Positions 35,791-44,985 of a stretch of 64,000 nt of DNA are shown here, one piece after another. Source of the DNA: Gammaproteobacteria bacterium. GTDB taxonomy: Bacteria; Pseudomonadota; Gammaproteobacteria; SZUA-229. Position 1 is the stretch's first letter. Every line of letters begins with the position of its first letter. The notes below the pieces were generated by a model. The model did not search any database, had not been told where the DNA came from, and worked only from the letters and a program-made list of their open reading frames with translations. The stretch spans positions 62,001-126,000 of the forward strand of contig JAOULX010000006.1 of assembly GCA_029881795.1 (NCBI GenBank), read 5' to 3'. The position numbers and the translations under genes are program-made.

Positions 35791-36369
35791 ATGAAGTTTA
35801 TCCTCTTAATGTCAGTATTGTTTTTAGCCGGCTGTGGTTCGGTGGCAACTCCGGACAGCCATTATTATCGGCTGGAAGAGTTAATAAATCCGCAATCGCA
35901 ATCAACGCTTCTTCAATCTGATGTGTCAGTTTCGTTGTTTAAACTCAGTGGCATGTTAAATAACCGTAACTTGTTGTTCACTACAGAGGACAGGCCGAAC
36001 GAAGTGGTACCGCTTCATTATCACCTCTGGCATGATGCACTGGGAAATATACTGACGCGTCAGTTTATCGATTATTTAAAACTATCGGCCGGTAAACATC
36101 AGGTCTCAGCTTATCGTTATACATCGGTTGATGGATTGCATGTGGTGGTCACGCTAGAGCGTATGGAAATTCGTTATGCTGACGATAGCCGGTTGCATGT
36201 AAAACTCAATGCCAGAATCATAAACAGTAAAGGCAGTGTCTTGCTGGATAAAGATTATGAGAATTCTGAAGTCTCTGAAAGCAGTGATATCTATCAGTTA
36301 GTCAGTCGTTATAACGCGGTGCTGAGAAAAACATATCATCAGCTGCTGGAAGATTTAGTCACGTTATAA
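35791..36369 (+). CDS. ABC-type transport auxiliary lipoprotein (PqiC/LinN-like)
   Basis: 192 residues. A lipoprotein signal (MKFILLMSVLFLAGCGS) has the lipobox LAGC with Cys15. After that come DSHYYRLEE and the DUF330-type (ABC_trans_aux) pattern: WHDALGNILTRQFIDYL in the middle and a GLHVVVTLERMEI strand. Relatives are PqiC (YmbA) of E. coli and LinN of the gamma-HCH uptake system LinKLMN. The protein would be anchored in the outer membrane and take up cargo from the MCE ring, in place of MlaC or MlaA, neither of which is present. Last gene of the operon; its 3' end overlaps the convergent DsrE-like gene by 6 bp. Confidence 0.88.
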   Translation: MKFILLMSVLFLAGCGSVATPDSHYYRLEELINPQSQSTLLQSDVSVSLFKLSGMLNNRNLLFTTEDRPNEVVPLHYHLWHDALGNILTRQFIDYLKLSAGKHQVSAYRYTSVDGLHVVVTLERMEIRYADDSRLHVKLNARIINSKGSVLLDKDYENSEVSESSDIYQLVSRYNAVLRKTYHQLLEDLVTL

Positions 36370-36819
36370 TTCGATATGCACATAGCCAAGTTCAATATAA
36401 TCATCAACCTGTAAAGGTCCGGCCGGGCTTACATTAATATAGTCCGGGAACTCATCTGCACTGACATTAAACCAGCTGGCATAAGTGCCACAAACATGAA
36501 CATTGGTGTTATTGTCTGACAGTGACTTGATAGCTGCGTGCAGCTTTGGCTGAGCCTGACTGTTCTTTGTGGTTAGTAGCAGAGACTCTCTGGCATGTGA
36601 GACGATAGCAACAGGCAGGTCTTTGTGTTTCTTTTTGATGGCCTCAATATCGTTCTTTAATTCAGCAATGATTTTTGCAAGATACAGCCTGTCGCCACTG
36701 GTGATTTCAATCACGATACCGGCAGGTGTTTTGTCTTTTTTTGCGATGTTTTGTAATACATCATAACTATAGCTATTGCTTGAAAAAAGCAGTAATAATA
36801 TCGCTGAGAGGTATTTCAT
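36364..36819 (-). CDS. Exported DsrE-like protein
   Basis: 151 residues with a signal peptide (about 1-18, ending NSYS-YD). The mature part resembles DsrE/DsrF-like sulfur-relay folds: GIVIEITSGD, DLPVAIVSHARESLLL, NNTNVHVCGTYASWF and YINVSPAGPLQVDDYIELGY. One Cys (in HVCG) is in the position where DsrE-type proteins keep a redox- or sulfur-carrying cysteine. Exported DsrE-like proteins of this sort are common in gammaproteobacteria but have no firm role. Convergent with the MCE operon and 3 bp downstream of the NUDIX gene, so probably cotranscribed with it. Confidence 0.75.
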   Translation of the reverse strand: MKYLSAILLLLFSSNSYSYDVLQNIAKKDKTPAGIVIEITSGDRLYLAKIIAELKNDIEAIKKKHKDLPVAIVSHARESLLLTTKNSQAQPKLHAAIKSLSDNNTNVHVCGTYASWFNVSADEFPDYINVSPAGPLQVDDYIELGYVHIEL

Positions 36820-36822
36820 GGG

Positions 36823-37398
36823 TCAGATGCCTTCTGGTTTATGTCTTAATAAATCTTTCATTTCCGGTGTTATTACACCGGTGTGTAACGGGTAATGGCC
36901 TGCATCTTTGTCATTGAAGTATGTGATAAGCGTCTCACGGATGACTGAGAAGGCCAGTTCTTGCCAGGGGATTTCCTCTCTGCCAAATAACCGTACATCT
37001 ATTGATTCAACACCGGGCGAAAAGTTCAGTGAATCGAGTTTTGCCTTGTAAATCATATAAACCTGACTGATATGCGGTATATCATAAACCGAATACAACT
37101 CGGGCTGTTGCAGTTCGGCATTGGCTTCTTCACGGGTTTCACGAATGGCACCTTGAAGACAGGTTTCATTGTTTTCCATGAAACCGGCCGGCAAGGTCCA
37201 CTTGCCGTATTGTGGCTCAATCGCCCGCTGGCATAGCAGGATTTTATCATCATGTTCAATCAGGCTGCCGGTGATGATCTTAGGGTTAATATAATGCACG
37301 GTCTCACAGTGGCTGCATACGTGTCGTAATTTCTGGTCACCATTGGGGATTAGTTGTCTGGTTGTGGCGCCACAGTGGCTGCAATATTTTATTGGCAT
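36823..37398 (-). CDS. NUDIX hydrolase with zinc-ribbon N-terminus
   Basis: 191 residues. The N-terminal zinc ribbon has CSHCGATT and later CSHCETVHYINPK (four Cys). The NUDIX box is in GFMENNETCLQGAIRETREE, with the Gly, Glu and REx2EE pattern and Asn in place of the second conserved Gly. The layout is that of the small NADH-pyrophosphatase-like group found in many proteobacteria, and substrates may be NAD-type or ADP-ribose-type dinucleotides. It is 13 bp after recQ on the same strand, so probably in its transcript. Substrate unclear. Confidence 0.88.
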   Translation of the reverse strand: MPIKYCSHCGATTRQLIPNGDQKLRHVCSHCETVHYINPKIITGSLIEHDDKILLCQRAIEPQYGKWTLPAGFMENNETCLQGAIRETREEANAELQQPELYSVYDIPHISQVYMIYKAKLDSLNFSPGVESIDVRLFGREEIPWQELAFSVIRETLITYFNDKDAGHYPLHTGVITPEMKDLLRHKPEGI

Positions 37399-37410
37399 AC
37401 TGTCCGCCTG

Positions 37411-39531
37411 TTATGTGTGTGTGCCCAGACTGGAGCGGACACAGTGAATAATGCCGTATTCTATTTCGCTGTTGAGAAACTCGAATACCGCTTTTGCTCC
37501 GTCATCACCACCTTCGCCGCATAGGTCTATCGCATGTCTGATCTGTCTGATATCGGCATCGTTGATTTCTACAATTTCATCAAGCTGAATAGTCTCATTT
37601 TTTATTGCACTGGACAGGTGTGCGTATATAGTCGATACGGTCAGTTGCCGTTGTTCGGCAACAGCCTGAGTGTCTTTGAGCTTAAGATAAAGTTCAAGGG
37701 TGGTGTTGATGGTGTCGCTCAACTCGTTCTGTAACCATGGATGTATTTTATGCTGATTAATGATGGTTAAAAATTGTTCACCGAATTTGTCTTTTTTCTT
37801 GTCGCCAACGCCACTGATTTGTCCCAGCTGGTCGAGTGTGGACGGACGCTTGCGGGTCATTTCAACAAGCGTTTTATCATTAAAAATAACATAAGGCGGC
37901 ACGGATTCTTTTTGGGCTAGTGAGTAACGATATTGGCGTAATGCTTCAAATAACTCTTCATCAATATCACGCAATGTGGATTTGGCTTTTGATTCAGATT
38001 TCTTAGCGGCTTTCTTAGTTTGTTTTCGCAGTTTTAGTTCAATTTCACCGCGTAATAACGGACGGGCTTTTTCGCTGAGTGTTAATGCGCCGTATTGTTC
38101 AAAGTTGATGTCGATATAGCCTTTGGCAATCAGCTGGCGGTAGATACTCTTCCATTCATTCACCGATATATCCTTACCGATGCCATAAGTCGTCACTTTA
38201 TCATGGCCGTTCTGAATGATGCGCTCATTGCTCTTAGCAGTTAGCACGTCGGTCAGGTAACCCACGCCGAAACGCTGACCTGTGCGGTAAATACAACTGA
38301 GTGCTTTACGGCAAGCGTCGGTGGCATCCCAAGTTTCAGGAGGTGAGTTACAAATATCACAGTTTCCACAGCTGCTACTGGTTTCTTCATCAAAGTAGTT
38401 GAGTAAATGTTCACGCCGGCAGCTGGTGGTTTCACACAATGCCATCAGGGAATCGAGCTTTGAATGGGAAATGCGTTGCTGCATTTCGTTATCACTGTCC
38501 TGGATCATTTGTTTAAGCAGCATCAGATCTTTTAAGCCATAAGCCATCCATGCATCGGCAGCTAAGCCATCGCGGCCGGCACGGCCAGTTTCCTGATAAT
38601 AGGCTTCGATACTTTTTGGCAGGTTTAAATGAGCAACAAAGCGAACATCCGGCTTGTCGATACCCATTCCAAACGCGATAGTAGCGACAATAATAATACT
38701 GTCTTCACGCAAAAAACGTTTCTGATTCGTTTCGCGTAGCTGCTGGCTTAAACCGGCATGATAGGGCAGTGCCTGCAGTCCCTGTTGATTAAGCCAGTCA
38801 GCTGTTTCCTCGACTTTTTTTCGTGACAGGCAGTAAATAATACCGGCATCGTGTTTATGATGGTTCTGTATGAACGTTAAAAGTCCGGCTTTGGTGTTCT
38901 GTTCACTGATCTGATAATGAATATTAGGGCGATCAAAACTGTTGAGATAAGTTTTTGACTGATGCAGATCGAGTTGTTCGATGATTTCCTGACGCGTGCG
39001 TTTATCGGCGGTAGCGGTCAGAGCGATGCGCGGGATACCAGGAAACTGCTGATGCAGGATATTCAGCTGCTGATATTCTTTTCTGAAGTCGTGGCCCCAC
39101 TGCGAAACACAGTGGGCTTCATCAATCGCAAACAGTGCAATTTCTGCTCGCCTGAGCAACGAAAGCATTCTGTTAGTCAATAAACGCTCAGGTGTCACGT
39201 AAAGCAAATCGATTTCATTATTGATAAGCTGTTGCTCAATCTGCTGCTGCTCATCATTGCTTTGATTGGAGTTGAGATAACCGGCCGATACGCCTGATTG
39301 ATTGAGGGCATCAACCTGATCCTGCATCAGTGCAATCAGCGGTGACACGACAATGCCGACTCCCGGGCGGATAATCGCGGGTATCTGGTAACACAGTGAT
39401 TTACCGCCACCGGTAGGCATCAGTACCATGGCGTCTTGGTTGTTCAGTAATGCCTCGATAATATCCGCCTGCTGGTGGCGAAATTCCTGATAACCAAAGA
39501 CTTTATGTAAGACCTGATAGGCGTTTTTCAT
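37411..39531 (-). CDS. recQ: ATP-dependent DNA helicase RecQ
   Basis: 706-residue 3'-5' helicase for recombination and fork repair. Helicase motifs: [29 protein letters not shown] (Walker A), [18 protein letters not shown] (DEAH box and aromatic-rich loop), [17 protein letters not shown] and [10 protein letters not shown]. The zinc-binding RQC region has [10 protein letters not shown] and CGNCDIC. The HRDC domain spans about 530-600 ([14 protein letters not shown]). A further C-terminal helix-turn-helix segment (about 610-700, [14 protein letters not shown]) resembles the HTH_40 extension of many RecQ proteins. No strong ribosome site precedes the ATG. Confidence 0.97.
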   Translation of the reverse strand: MKNAYQVLHKVFGYQEFRHQQADIIEALLNNQDAMVLMPTGGGKSLCYQIPAIIRPGVGIVVSPLIALMQDQVDALNQSGVSAGYLNSNQSNDEQQQIEQQLINNEIDLLYVTPERLLTNRMLSLLRRAEIALFAIDEAHCVSQWGHDFRKEYQQLNILHQQFPGIPRIALTATADKRTRQEIIEQLDLHQSKTYLNSFDRPNIHYQISEQNTKAGLLTFIQNHHKHDAGIIYCLSRKKVEETADWLNQQGLQALPYHAGLSQQLRETNQKRFLREDSIIIVATIAFGMGIDKPDVRFVAHLNLPKSIEAYYQETGRAGRDGLAADAWMAYGLKDLMLLKQMIQDSDNEMQQRISHSKLDSLMALCETTSCRREHLLNYFDEETSSSCGNCDICNSPPETWDATDACRKALSCIYRTGQRFGVGYLTDVLTAKSNERIIQNGHDKVTTYGIGKDISVNEWKSIYRQLIAKGYIDINFEQYGALTLSEKARPLLRGEIELKLRKQTKKAAKKSESKAKSTLRDIDEELFEALRQYRYSLAQKESVPPYVIFNDKTLVEMTRKRPSTLDQLGQISGVGDKKKDKFGEQFLTIINQHKIHPWLQNELSDTINTTLELYLKLKDTQAVAEQRQLTVSTIYAHLSSAIKNETIQLDEIVEINDADIRQIRHAIDLCGEGGDDGAKAVFEFLNSEIEYGIIHCVRSSLGTHT

Positions 39532-39735
39532 GTTTAATTAGCTTTAAGTGACGTTAATGGACTATGCAGTTTATCGCGCTGTTGAAGCGATGCTGCTCAG
39601 AAAACGTACACAGATGAAGGACATTTACCGGTTAATAGAACGTTTCGATGATTTTACCAGAAATTATTAGATTTAATGTGTCTTTATGCCATACTCTTAT
39701 AACAAATGGACTAACTAATAGATCAAATATATTTT

Positions 39736-40947
39736 ATGCCTAATATATATATTGCACGTCAGCCAATCTACGATAGCAATCTTGAAATCAAAGCCTTCGA
39801 ACTGTTATATCGTGACAGTGAGGTCAATTCTGCATCATTTAGCGATGCCAGTCAGGCTTCAAGCGAAACTATCGTCAATGCATTCATTCATATTGGAATC
39901 GATAATCTGGTGGGTACAGCACTCGCCTTTGTGAATTTCCCTTCGGAATTTATTCTTAATAATGATCTGATTACCATGTTTCAGGAGCAGTCTGTTCTTG
40001 AAGTGCTTGAAGATGTAGAGCCCAGTGTCAAAGTGATCGAGGGCATAAAGAACCTTAAAGCCAAAGGCTATAAAGTTGCTCTGGATGATTTTGTTTATTC
40101 AGAAAAAATGAAACCAATGCTGGCGCTGGCTGACTTTGTTAAAATCGATGTGATCGATTATGATGCAGACAAGCTATCTGCACTTATAGCGCTGTTAAAG
40201 CAGGACTACAGCTTTAAACTGATTGCGGAAAAAGTCGAAACTCAGGATATGTTTCAGCAGTGCCAACAGCTCGGTTTTGATTATTTTCAGGGGTATTTTT
40301 TCTGTCGTCCGCAGTTAGTTTCGCAAAAGAATGCGTCTTCAAATAAAGCCGTGGCATTAAACCTGTTGAGTCAGTTACAAAATCCTGATACCCATATTGA
40401 TGAACTTGAAATCATCCTTGCTCAGGATGTTACCCTGACCTATAAATTACTGCGCTATATCAACAGTGCGGCTTTCTCATTACGCAGAGAGATTGAGTCA
40501 GTTAAACAAGCGATTGTATTATTAGGGCTGGATGCAGTCAAAAACTGGATCAGTCTTATTCTAATGAGCCGGATCGTGGATGATAAACCGGATCAGTTAA
40601 TTGTGACAGCGCTGGTAAGAGCCAAAATGTCACAGTTAATAGCAAAGAAAGTGAATCCCAATATCGAGAAACAGATATTTATTTGTGGTTTGTTTTCTGT
40701 GCTTGATGCCTTGATGGATAAATCGATGGTTGATTTGTTGGATTCGGTTATTCTTTCAACACCGATTAAACTTGCGTTACTGGACTATGATGGTGAACTC
40801 GGTGAGCTGTTGTTTAACTGTATATTATATGAACGTGCAGAATTTGAAGAACTGGAAAAAAGAAAAATAAATACCGAATATTATTATGACGCGTACATAG
40901 CGGCGATTAAATGGGCCGATGAATCGATGAGGCAGATTAAGAATTAA
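39736..40947 (+). CDS. EAL-HDOD (YuxH/CdgJ-type) signalling protein
   Basis: 403 residues. N-terminal EAL-like domain (about 1-205): IYIARQPIYDSNLEIKAFEL, LLYRD (in place of EALLRW), FVNFPSEFI, VALDDFVYSEKM, IAEKVET and DYFQGYFFCRP. Several catalytic acids are present, but the usual DDFGTG loop is changed to DDFVYS, so phosphodiesterase activity is doubtful. C-terminal HDOD domain (about 210-400): DVTLTYKLLRYINSAAFSL and QAIVLLGLDAVKNWISLILM. The family often acts by protein-protein contact in motility or biofilm control. It overlaps the HIT gene by 1 bp (TAATG), so the two are co-translated. Confidence 0.92.
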   Translation: MPNIYIARQPIYDSNLEIKAFELLYRDSEVNSASFSDASQASSETIVNAFIHIGIDNLVGTALAFVNFPSEFILNNDLITMFQEQSVLEVLEDVEPSVKVIEGIKNLKAKGYKVALDDFVYSEKMKPMLALADFVKIDVIDYDADKLSALIALLKQDYSFKLIAEKVETQDMFQQCQQLGFDYFQGYFFCRPQLVSQKNASSNKAVALNLLSQLQNPDTHIDELEIILAQDVTLTYKLLRYINSAAFSLRREIESVKQAIVLLGLDAVKNWISLILMSRIVDDKPDQLIVTALVRAKMSQLIAKKVNPNIEKQIFICGLFSVLDALMDKSMVDLLDSVILSTPIKLALLDYDGELGELLFNCILYERAEFEELEKRKINTEYYYDAYIAAIKWADESMRQIKN

Positions 40948-41372
40948 TGTTTAAGTTACACGCGCAATTAGAAAAAGACTGTATTGTACTGGGCCAGTTT
41001 GAATTATGTAGTTTGTTATTGATGAACGACTCCAGTTATCCGTGGTTTATTTTGGTGCCGGAACGGGCTGATAAAACTGAGATTTACCAGCTTGAAGATG
41101 AAGACCAGTTGCTTCTTCTGAAGGAGTCAAACTATCTGGCGCAGATTCTTTCACATTATTTTCATGCCGATAAAATCAATATTGCGGCGCTCGGCAATGT
41201 GGTTCCACAGCTGCATATTCATCATATCGCACGTTATAAAGAAGACAGATCATGGCCGGCACCGGTCTGGGGTCAGCATAAAGCTGTGGCTTATAGTGAA
41301 GACGAATTAGATAAAATATTTGATGTGATTAACAAAGCCATGTCGAATGGTAATGAACTCAGTAAGACTTAG
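40947..41372 (+). CDS. HIT-family nucleotide hydrolase/transferase
   Basis: 141 residues. The histidine triad is QLHIHHIARY (about 90-99, His-x-His-x-His pattern in LHIHHI), and the N-terminal half has LLMNDSSYPWFILVPER, typical of the diadenosine tetraphosphate-like HIT group. Cytoplasmic, with no signal peptide. It is translationally coupled to the EAL-HDOD gene and convergent with tatD-like gene, leaving 6 bp between the stops. Likely role: hydrolysis of dinucleoside polyphosphates or adenylyl conjugates; substrate cannot be fixed from sequence. Confidence 0.9.
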   Translation: MFKLHAQLEKDCIVLGQFELCSLLLMNDSSYPWFILVPERADKTEIYQLEDEDQLLLLKESNYLAQILSHYFHADKINIAALGNVVPQLHIHHIARYKEDRSWPAPVWGQHKAVAYSEDELDKIFDVINKAMSNGNELSKT

Positions 41373-41378
41373 CTGTCG

Positions 41379-42140
41379 TTATAAACGGAATAATTCACAG
41401 GCATTCTGTGTTGTTTGTGCGGCGATTGTTTCGACCGGTAATTTTTTTAACGTTGCCAGGGCATTGAGCGCATCGATAATAAAATCCGGCTGGTTGCGTT
41501 TTCCCCTATGGCCGTAAGCACTCATATCCGGTGCGTCGGTTTCAAGCAGTATGGCATCCAGCGGCAGAGTCGTTGCCAGGTGATGAATTTTTCTGGCTCC
41601 GGGATATGTCATGGTGCCGCCGAAACCCAGTTTGAAACCCAGGTCAATATAACGCTTTGCCTGCTCAATGCTGCCATTAAATGCGTGGCATGATCCGGTG
41701 CGAACATTACTGGCTTTTATTAGCGTTAGCACTTCATCATGAGCTTTTCTCACGTGTAAAATAACCGGCAGGTTGTGTTTTTCAGCAACTGATAATTGCA
41801 TTTCAAAGAAATCTATTTGCTTGTCTTTGTCGGTGTTTTCAATGTAAAAATCCAGACCGATTTCGCCAACCGCGCAGACCTTGTGATCACAAAGATACTG
41901 ATCAAGCAGATCGATATCAGAGCGCTTGTGTTTTTTTATAAAGACTGGGTGTAAACCCAGAGCAGGCTCTAAAGCAGTATTGTAATAGCAATAGTTTAGT
42001 AGTTTGTGCCAGCTTTCCGATTCAATCGCAGGCACAATAATATTTGAGATTCCAAGCGTACGACAACTCGTCAGTATCTGTTCTCTGTCTTTATCAAATG
42101 CCGGTAAATCCAGATGGCAGTGTGTGTCGATAATATTCAT
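41379..42140 (-). CDS. TatD-family metal-dependent DNase
   Basis: Metal-dependent hydrolase (YcfH/TatD fold). Motifs: IIDTHCHLDL (first metal-binding His pair), ALGLHPVF, AVGEIGLDFYIE (metal-binding Glu), VILHVRKAHDE, HAFNGSIEQA, GFGGTMTY and LLETDAPDMSAYG with the final metal Asp. The frame is open from a TTG at 42176, but the ATG at 42140 gives MNIIDTHCHLD, the normal family start, so I chose it (253 residues). Which paralogue (YcfH, YjjV or TatD) it corresponds to is uncertain. Confidence 0.93.
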   Translation of the reverse strand: MNIIDTHCHLDLPAFDKDREQILTSCRTLGISNIIVPAIESESWHKLLNYCYYNTALEPALGLHPVFIKKHKRSDIDLLDQYLCDHKVCAVGEIGLDFYIENTDKDKQIDFFEMQLSVAEKHNLPVILHVRKAHDEVLTLIKASNVRTGSCHAFNGSIEQAKRYIDLGFKLGFGGTMTYPGARKIHHLATTLPLDAILLETDAPDMSAYGHRGKRNQPDFIIDALNALATLKKLPVETIAAQTTQNACELFRL

Positions 42141-42233
42141 AATAATATTGTTACATTTTATCCCGACCACAGGCAATCACTATCTTAACGAGGTTTTTTA
42201 ATTGATATAGCCATGAAATGTATCTAGACGCAG

Positions 42234-42929
42234 TTACGAACTGTTTCTTACCAGTAACTTAGGGACTTTCCAGCGGGAATGTCTGAACAGGTTTTTAACG
42301 CGAATAATCAGGGTTTTACGGTTTACCTTTATCACTGTTCCGCTGTGCGTTTTGTTTTTATAATCAAAACATACCGTGTCATTGACAGAAAAAAATACTT
42401 CAATTTGTGTTTTCTTGGTTACTATTGCCGGCTGTATATTCGCGATAAGTTCTAAATTCTGCGCTTCACATTCTCTGACAATATCATTTTTTATTGTTTC
42501 TGCAAGGCCGCTTTTATGCAGCTGATCAAGAATCTGGTAATAGCCGCTGTTATGAATGCTGCCTCTTTTATGCCAACCGGAAAGCTGCTGAATTAAATGT
42601 GCAAATTCATGGCATACCGTATGTGCCAGCAGGCAGGGCAGTGATGTGTCGCCAGTAAAATAGTTACGCCTGATAATTTCACGATAGCTGAGCCAGTGCA
42701 CAACTTCATCAGGACTAAATTTACTTTTAATCATTTTTTTACCGTAGGTAATAGTAAAAGTCTTCGCTTTAATATCATGTTTACAGTAGGTTGCCTTACC
42801 GCTTCCTATACGGCTTTTAAGACGGGTGTTATTTACCTGGATATTTTTAAAATAAGTCCAGTCCTGTTGGATTAACTGATTGGTTATATTGCACAGGATT
42901 TGTGCTATTTGTTGATACTTATCGGACAT
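42234..42929 (-). CDS. SprT-like zinc metallopeptidase-type protein
   Basis: 231 residues. The zinc-binding HExxH appears as LAHTVCHEFAHLIQQLSGW (about 110-125), with a later His in RGSIHNSGYY that could be the third ligand. The fold looks SprT-like, a family related to Spartan. The C-terminal third is basic (VIKVNRKTLIIRVKNLFRHSRWK). The frame starts further upstream at 42959, but ATG 42929 gives MSDKYQQIAQ and overlaps the upstream PfkB gene by only 11 bp, so I prefer it. Substrate and role are unknown; some relatives act on DNA-bound proteins. Confidence 0.75.
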   Translation of the reverse strand: MSDKYQQIAQILCNITNQLIQQDWTYFKNIQVNNTRLKSRIGSGKATYCKHDIKAKTFTITYGKKMIKSKFSPDEVVHWLSYREIIRRNYFTGDTSLPCLLAHTVCHEFAHLIQQLSGWHKRGSIHNSGYYQILDQLHKSGLAETIKNDIVRECEAQNLELIANIQPAIVTKKTQIEVFFSVNDTVCFDYKNKTHSGTVIKVNRKTLIIRVKNLFRHSRWKVPKLLVRNSS

Positions 42930-43794
42930 AGTCTGACAGATCAAAGCCACTGATCGCAATCTTACAGGCAGCCAGACGGTTAGCCTTGCTCAGCGTTTTC
43001 TGCAGGCTGCAGCCATCAAGAATTGAGTCAATCACTGCGGCGTTAAAGGTATCACCGGCGCCCAGTGTGTCGGTAATGTTTGTCGGGCGTTGTGCTGCCT
43101 CGTGATGAACAACGGATCCATCTGTGCAGCCGTATGAACCTTGATCAGCCCAGGCCAGAATAAGGGTTTTATCAGTGAGTGTCTGGCGCAGTGTGTTAAG
43201 AAACCTTAGCGGGTCAGTTTGATGATTGCTGAGACTGTAATTTTTTGAAAAAATAAGCACATCAGCTAGCTCGTATAATTGTTCAATACCATCACGCTGT
43301 TTTTCAAATTCAACCGAGCATTGAATATCTGGATGAAATTGTTTTAGGTGCTGTAGCATTTTTAGGGTCTGATCAATATTGCGGGCTTCAAAGTGAATCC
43401 AGTCAAAATCTGTCAGGCTAATGGATTTAAAATGATCAAAATCGAGTTCAGGCAGATCACGGTGATGAACGATCGAACGTGATCCGTTCTGCATATTAAG
43501 TAATATATAAGAAGTGGGTACTTTCCCATTGGCGAAAGTTTTAACAAGGTCACAGTTAACCTGATATTTATTAAGATCATCGAGAATGATGCTGGCATCA
43601 TTCTCATTGGCCAGCGTACCGCACCAGCTGGTCTGGTGATTGAGCTGACTTAAAACACAGAGGCTGTTGGTGACATTGCCGCCACGCGTTATGATTTGCT
43701 TTACCGCCCTAACTTCGCTGTTTTCTTCTGGAAAGCTATCAACATAATTGATGATATCCAGCGTTGCGATACCTATACCGAGGATTTTAGACAT
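42919..43794 (-). CDS. PfkB-family sugar kinase
   Basis: 291 residues of ribokinase fold. KILGIGIATLDIINYVDSFP starts the protein, GGNVTNSLCVLSQL is the N-terminal PfkB signature, and TDTLGAGDTFNAAVIDSILD (about 244-263) is the C-terminal signature with the catalytic Asp (in GAGD). The relatively short form with an early VDSFP resembles ketohexokinase-like members. The phospho-acceptor could be fructose or another ketose; sequence alone does not decide. It overlaps the SprT-like gene and is divergent from the MAPEG gene. Confidence 0.9.
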   Translation of the reverse strand: MSKILGIGIATLDIINYVDSFPEENSEVRAVKQIITRGGNVTNSLCVLSQLNHQTSWCGTLANENDASIILDDLNKYQVNCDLVKTFANGKVPTSYILLNMQNGSRSIVHHRDLPELDFDHFKSISLTDFDWIHFEARNIDQTLKMLQHLKQFHPDIQCSVEFEKQRDGIEQLYELADVLIFSKNYSLSNHQTDPLRFLNTLRQTLTDKTLILAWADQGSYGCTDGSVVHHEAAQRPTNITDTLGAGDTFNAAVIDSILDGCSLQKTLSKANRLAACKIAISGFDLSDYVR

Positions 43795-43918
43795 TTGAAG
43801 ACAGCTACCGGACGTTATGATCAGGCACTATTATATCAATGCTATTGTGCTTTAACATCTGTTTGTTTAAAGTGCTAGCCTCAGTATCTTTCTTATTAAT
43901 CATTTTCAAGGACAGCAA

Positions 43919-44314
43919 ATGATGACTCAATTACCGCTTACTTCCATTTTTTCGTTTTGTTTTGCCGTGCTTATATTTTATCTGGTGTTACAGGTAGTGC
44001 GTTGTCGCAGAAAATTCAGGGTGGGTTATGGCGATGGCGGACATGATGAGTTAAGGCATGCAATCAGTGCGCATTCAAATGCTATTGAGACTATTCCGCT
44101 TGCGTTAATAATATTGCTGATATCCGAACTTAATGCGGTTAATAGTGTGCTGTTAATCAGTGCTTCTGTTTTATTTTTACTGGCACGTATCATTCATGTT
44201 ATTGGACTGATGAGCTCACTTGGTACTTCTTTTGGTCGCACTTACGGCACACTGGCAAGCTGGCTGTTTATTATTTTTTTGGCTCTGGTGAATCTGTTTT
44301 ATGCCTTTCAGTAG
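43919..44314 (+). CDS. MAPEG-family membrane protein
   Basis: 131 residues with four hydrophobic helices (about 9-28, 60-78, 85-105, 112-130). The MAPEG signature region is present: RRKFRVGYGDGGHDELRHAI then SAHSNAIETIPLAL, typical of bacterial MAPEG proteins (glutathione S-transferase-like or inner membrane protein YecN-type). An AAGGA seven bases upstream supports the start at 43919 (ATGATG). Function in bacteria is mostly uncharacterised. It is convergent with trmH, 2 bp apart. Confidence 0.92.
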   Translation: MMTQLPLTSIFSFCFAVLIFYLVLQVVRCRRKFRVGYGDGGHDELRHAISAHSNAIETIPLALIILLISELNAVNSVLLISASVLFLLARIIHVIGLMSSLGTSFGRTYGTLASWLFIIFLALVNLFYAFQ

Positions 44315-44316
44315 GT

Positions 44317-44985
44317 TTATTTTTTTAAATTAAAAAGTTCAGTGCTGATGTTTCCATGCCGATCCAGCTCCGGGTAGGGCAGTTTGTGTTGTTTGCAATA
44401 CTGGCTGACTTTAGGGTGCAGACCTTCAAACAGTTTATTTTGATAGCTTTGCGGGTCTAAGCGCTGTTGCTGATACATTCCGGCCAGCTGACGTTGCTGC
44501 ATCGCTTCGTATAATATGATCGAGATGGCAACCGATACATTCAGTGATTGAGCCATACCCAACATCGGGATTGATATGCAATGGTCAGCATGTTCGATCG
44601 CGTAGTCACTGACTCCTTCGACTTCTGATCCGGCTATGATAGCGCTTGGGCGGGTATAATCTATTTCTCTGAAATCTTTTGTATCGTCTGACAGGTGGGT
44701 GACGATAAGTTGCATATTTTCTGCTTTTAGCTGATCAAAAGCGTCGGCTGTGGTTTTGTGTTTGCTTAGCCCGACCCATTTTCGGATGCCACCTGCTGCC
44801 ATTTGTGAGAGCCTGAGTGAGCGCGTGGCCGAGACCGCATGGATATGTGAGATACCGACAGCATCACAGGTTCGGGCAATGGCGGCGAGGTTATGAGGTT
44901 TATCAACAGCTTCGATTAACACAGTCAGGTCTGGCTGACGTTGTGATAAGACACTTATTAATTTATTAAAGCGTTGTTCGGACAT
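44317..44985 (-). CDS. trmH: tRNA (guanosine(18)-2'-O)-methyltransferase
   Basis: 222-residue SPOUT methyltransferase that methylates the ribose of G18 in the tRNA D-loop. Close along its length to E. coli TrmH: RQPDLTVLIEAVDKPHN, LAAIARTCDAVGI, VTHLSDDTKDFREIDYTRP, SVEVEGVSD-type GSEVEGVSD, CISIPMLGMAQSLNVSVA (the knot region with the catalytic and AdoMet-binding residues) and LYEAMQQRQLAGMY. The ATG shares one base with the stop of the upstream radical SAM gene (TAATG arrangement). Confidence 0.96.
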   Translation of the reverse strand: MSEQRFNKLISVLSQRQPDLTVLIEAVDKPHNLAAIARTCDAVGISHIHAVSATRSLRLSQMAAGGIRKWVGLSKHKTTADAFDQLKAENMQLIVTHLSDDTKDFREIDYTRPSAIIAGSEVEGVSDYAIEHADHCISIPMLGMAQSLNVSVAISIILYEAMQQRQLAGMYQQQRLDPQSYQNKLFEGLHPKVSQYCKQHKLPYPELDRHGNISTELFNLKK

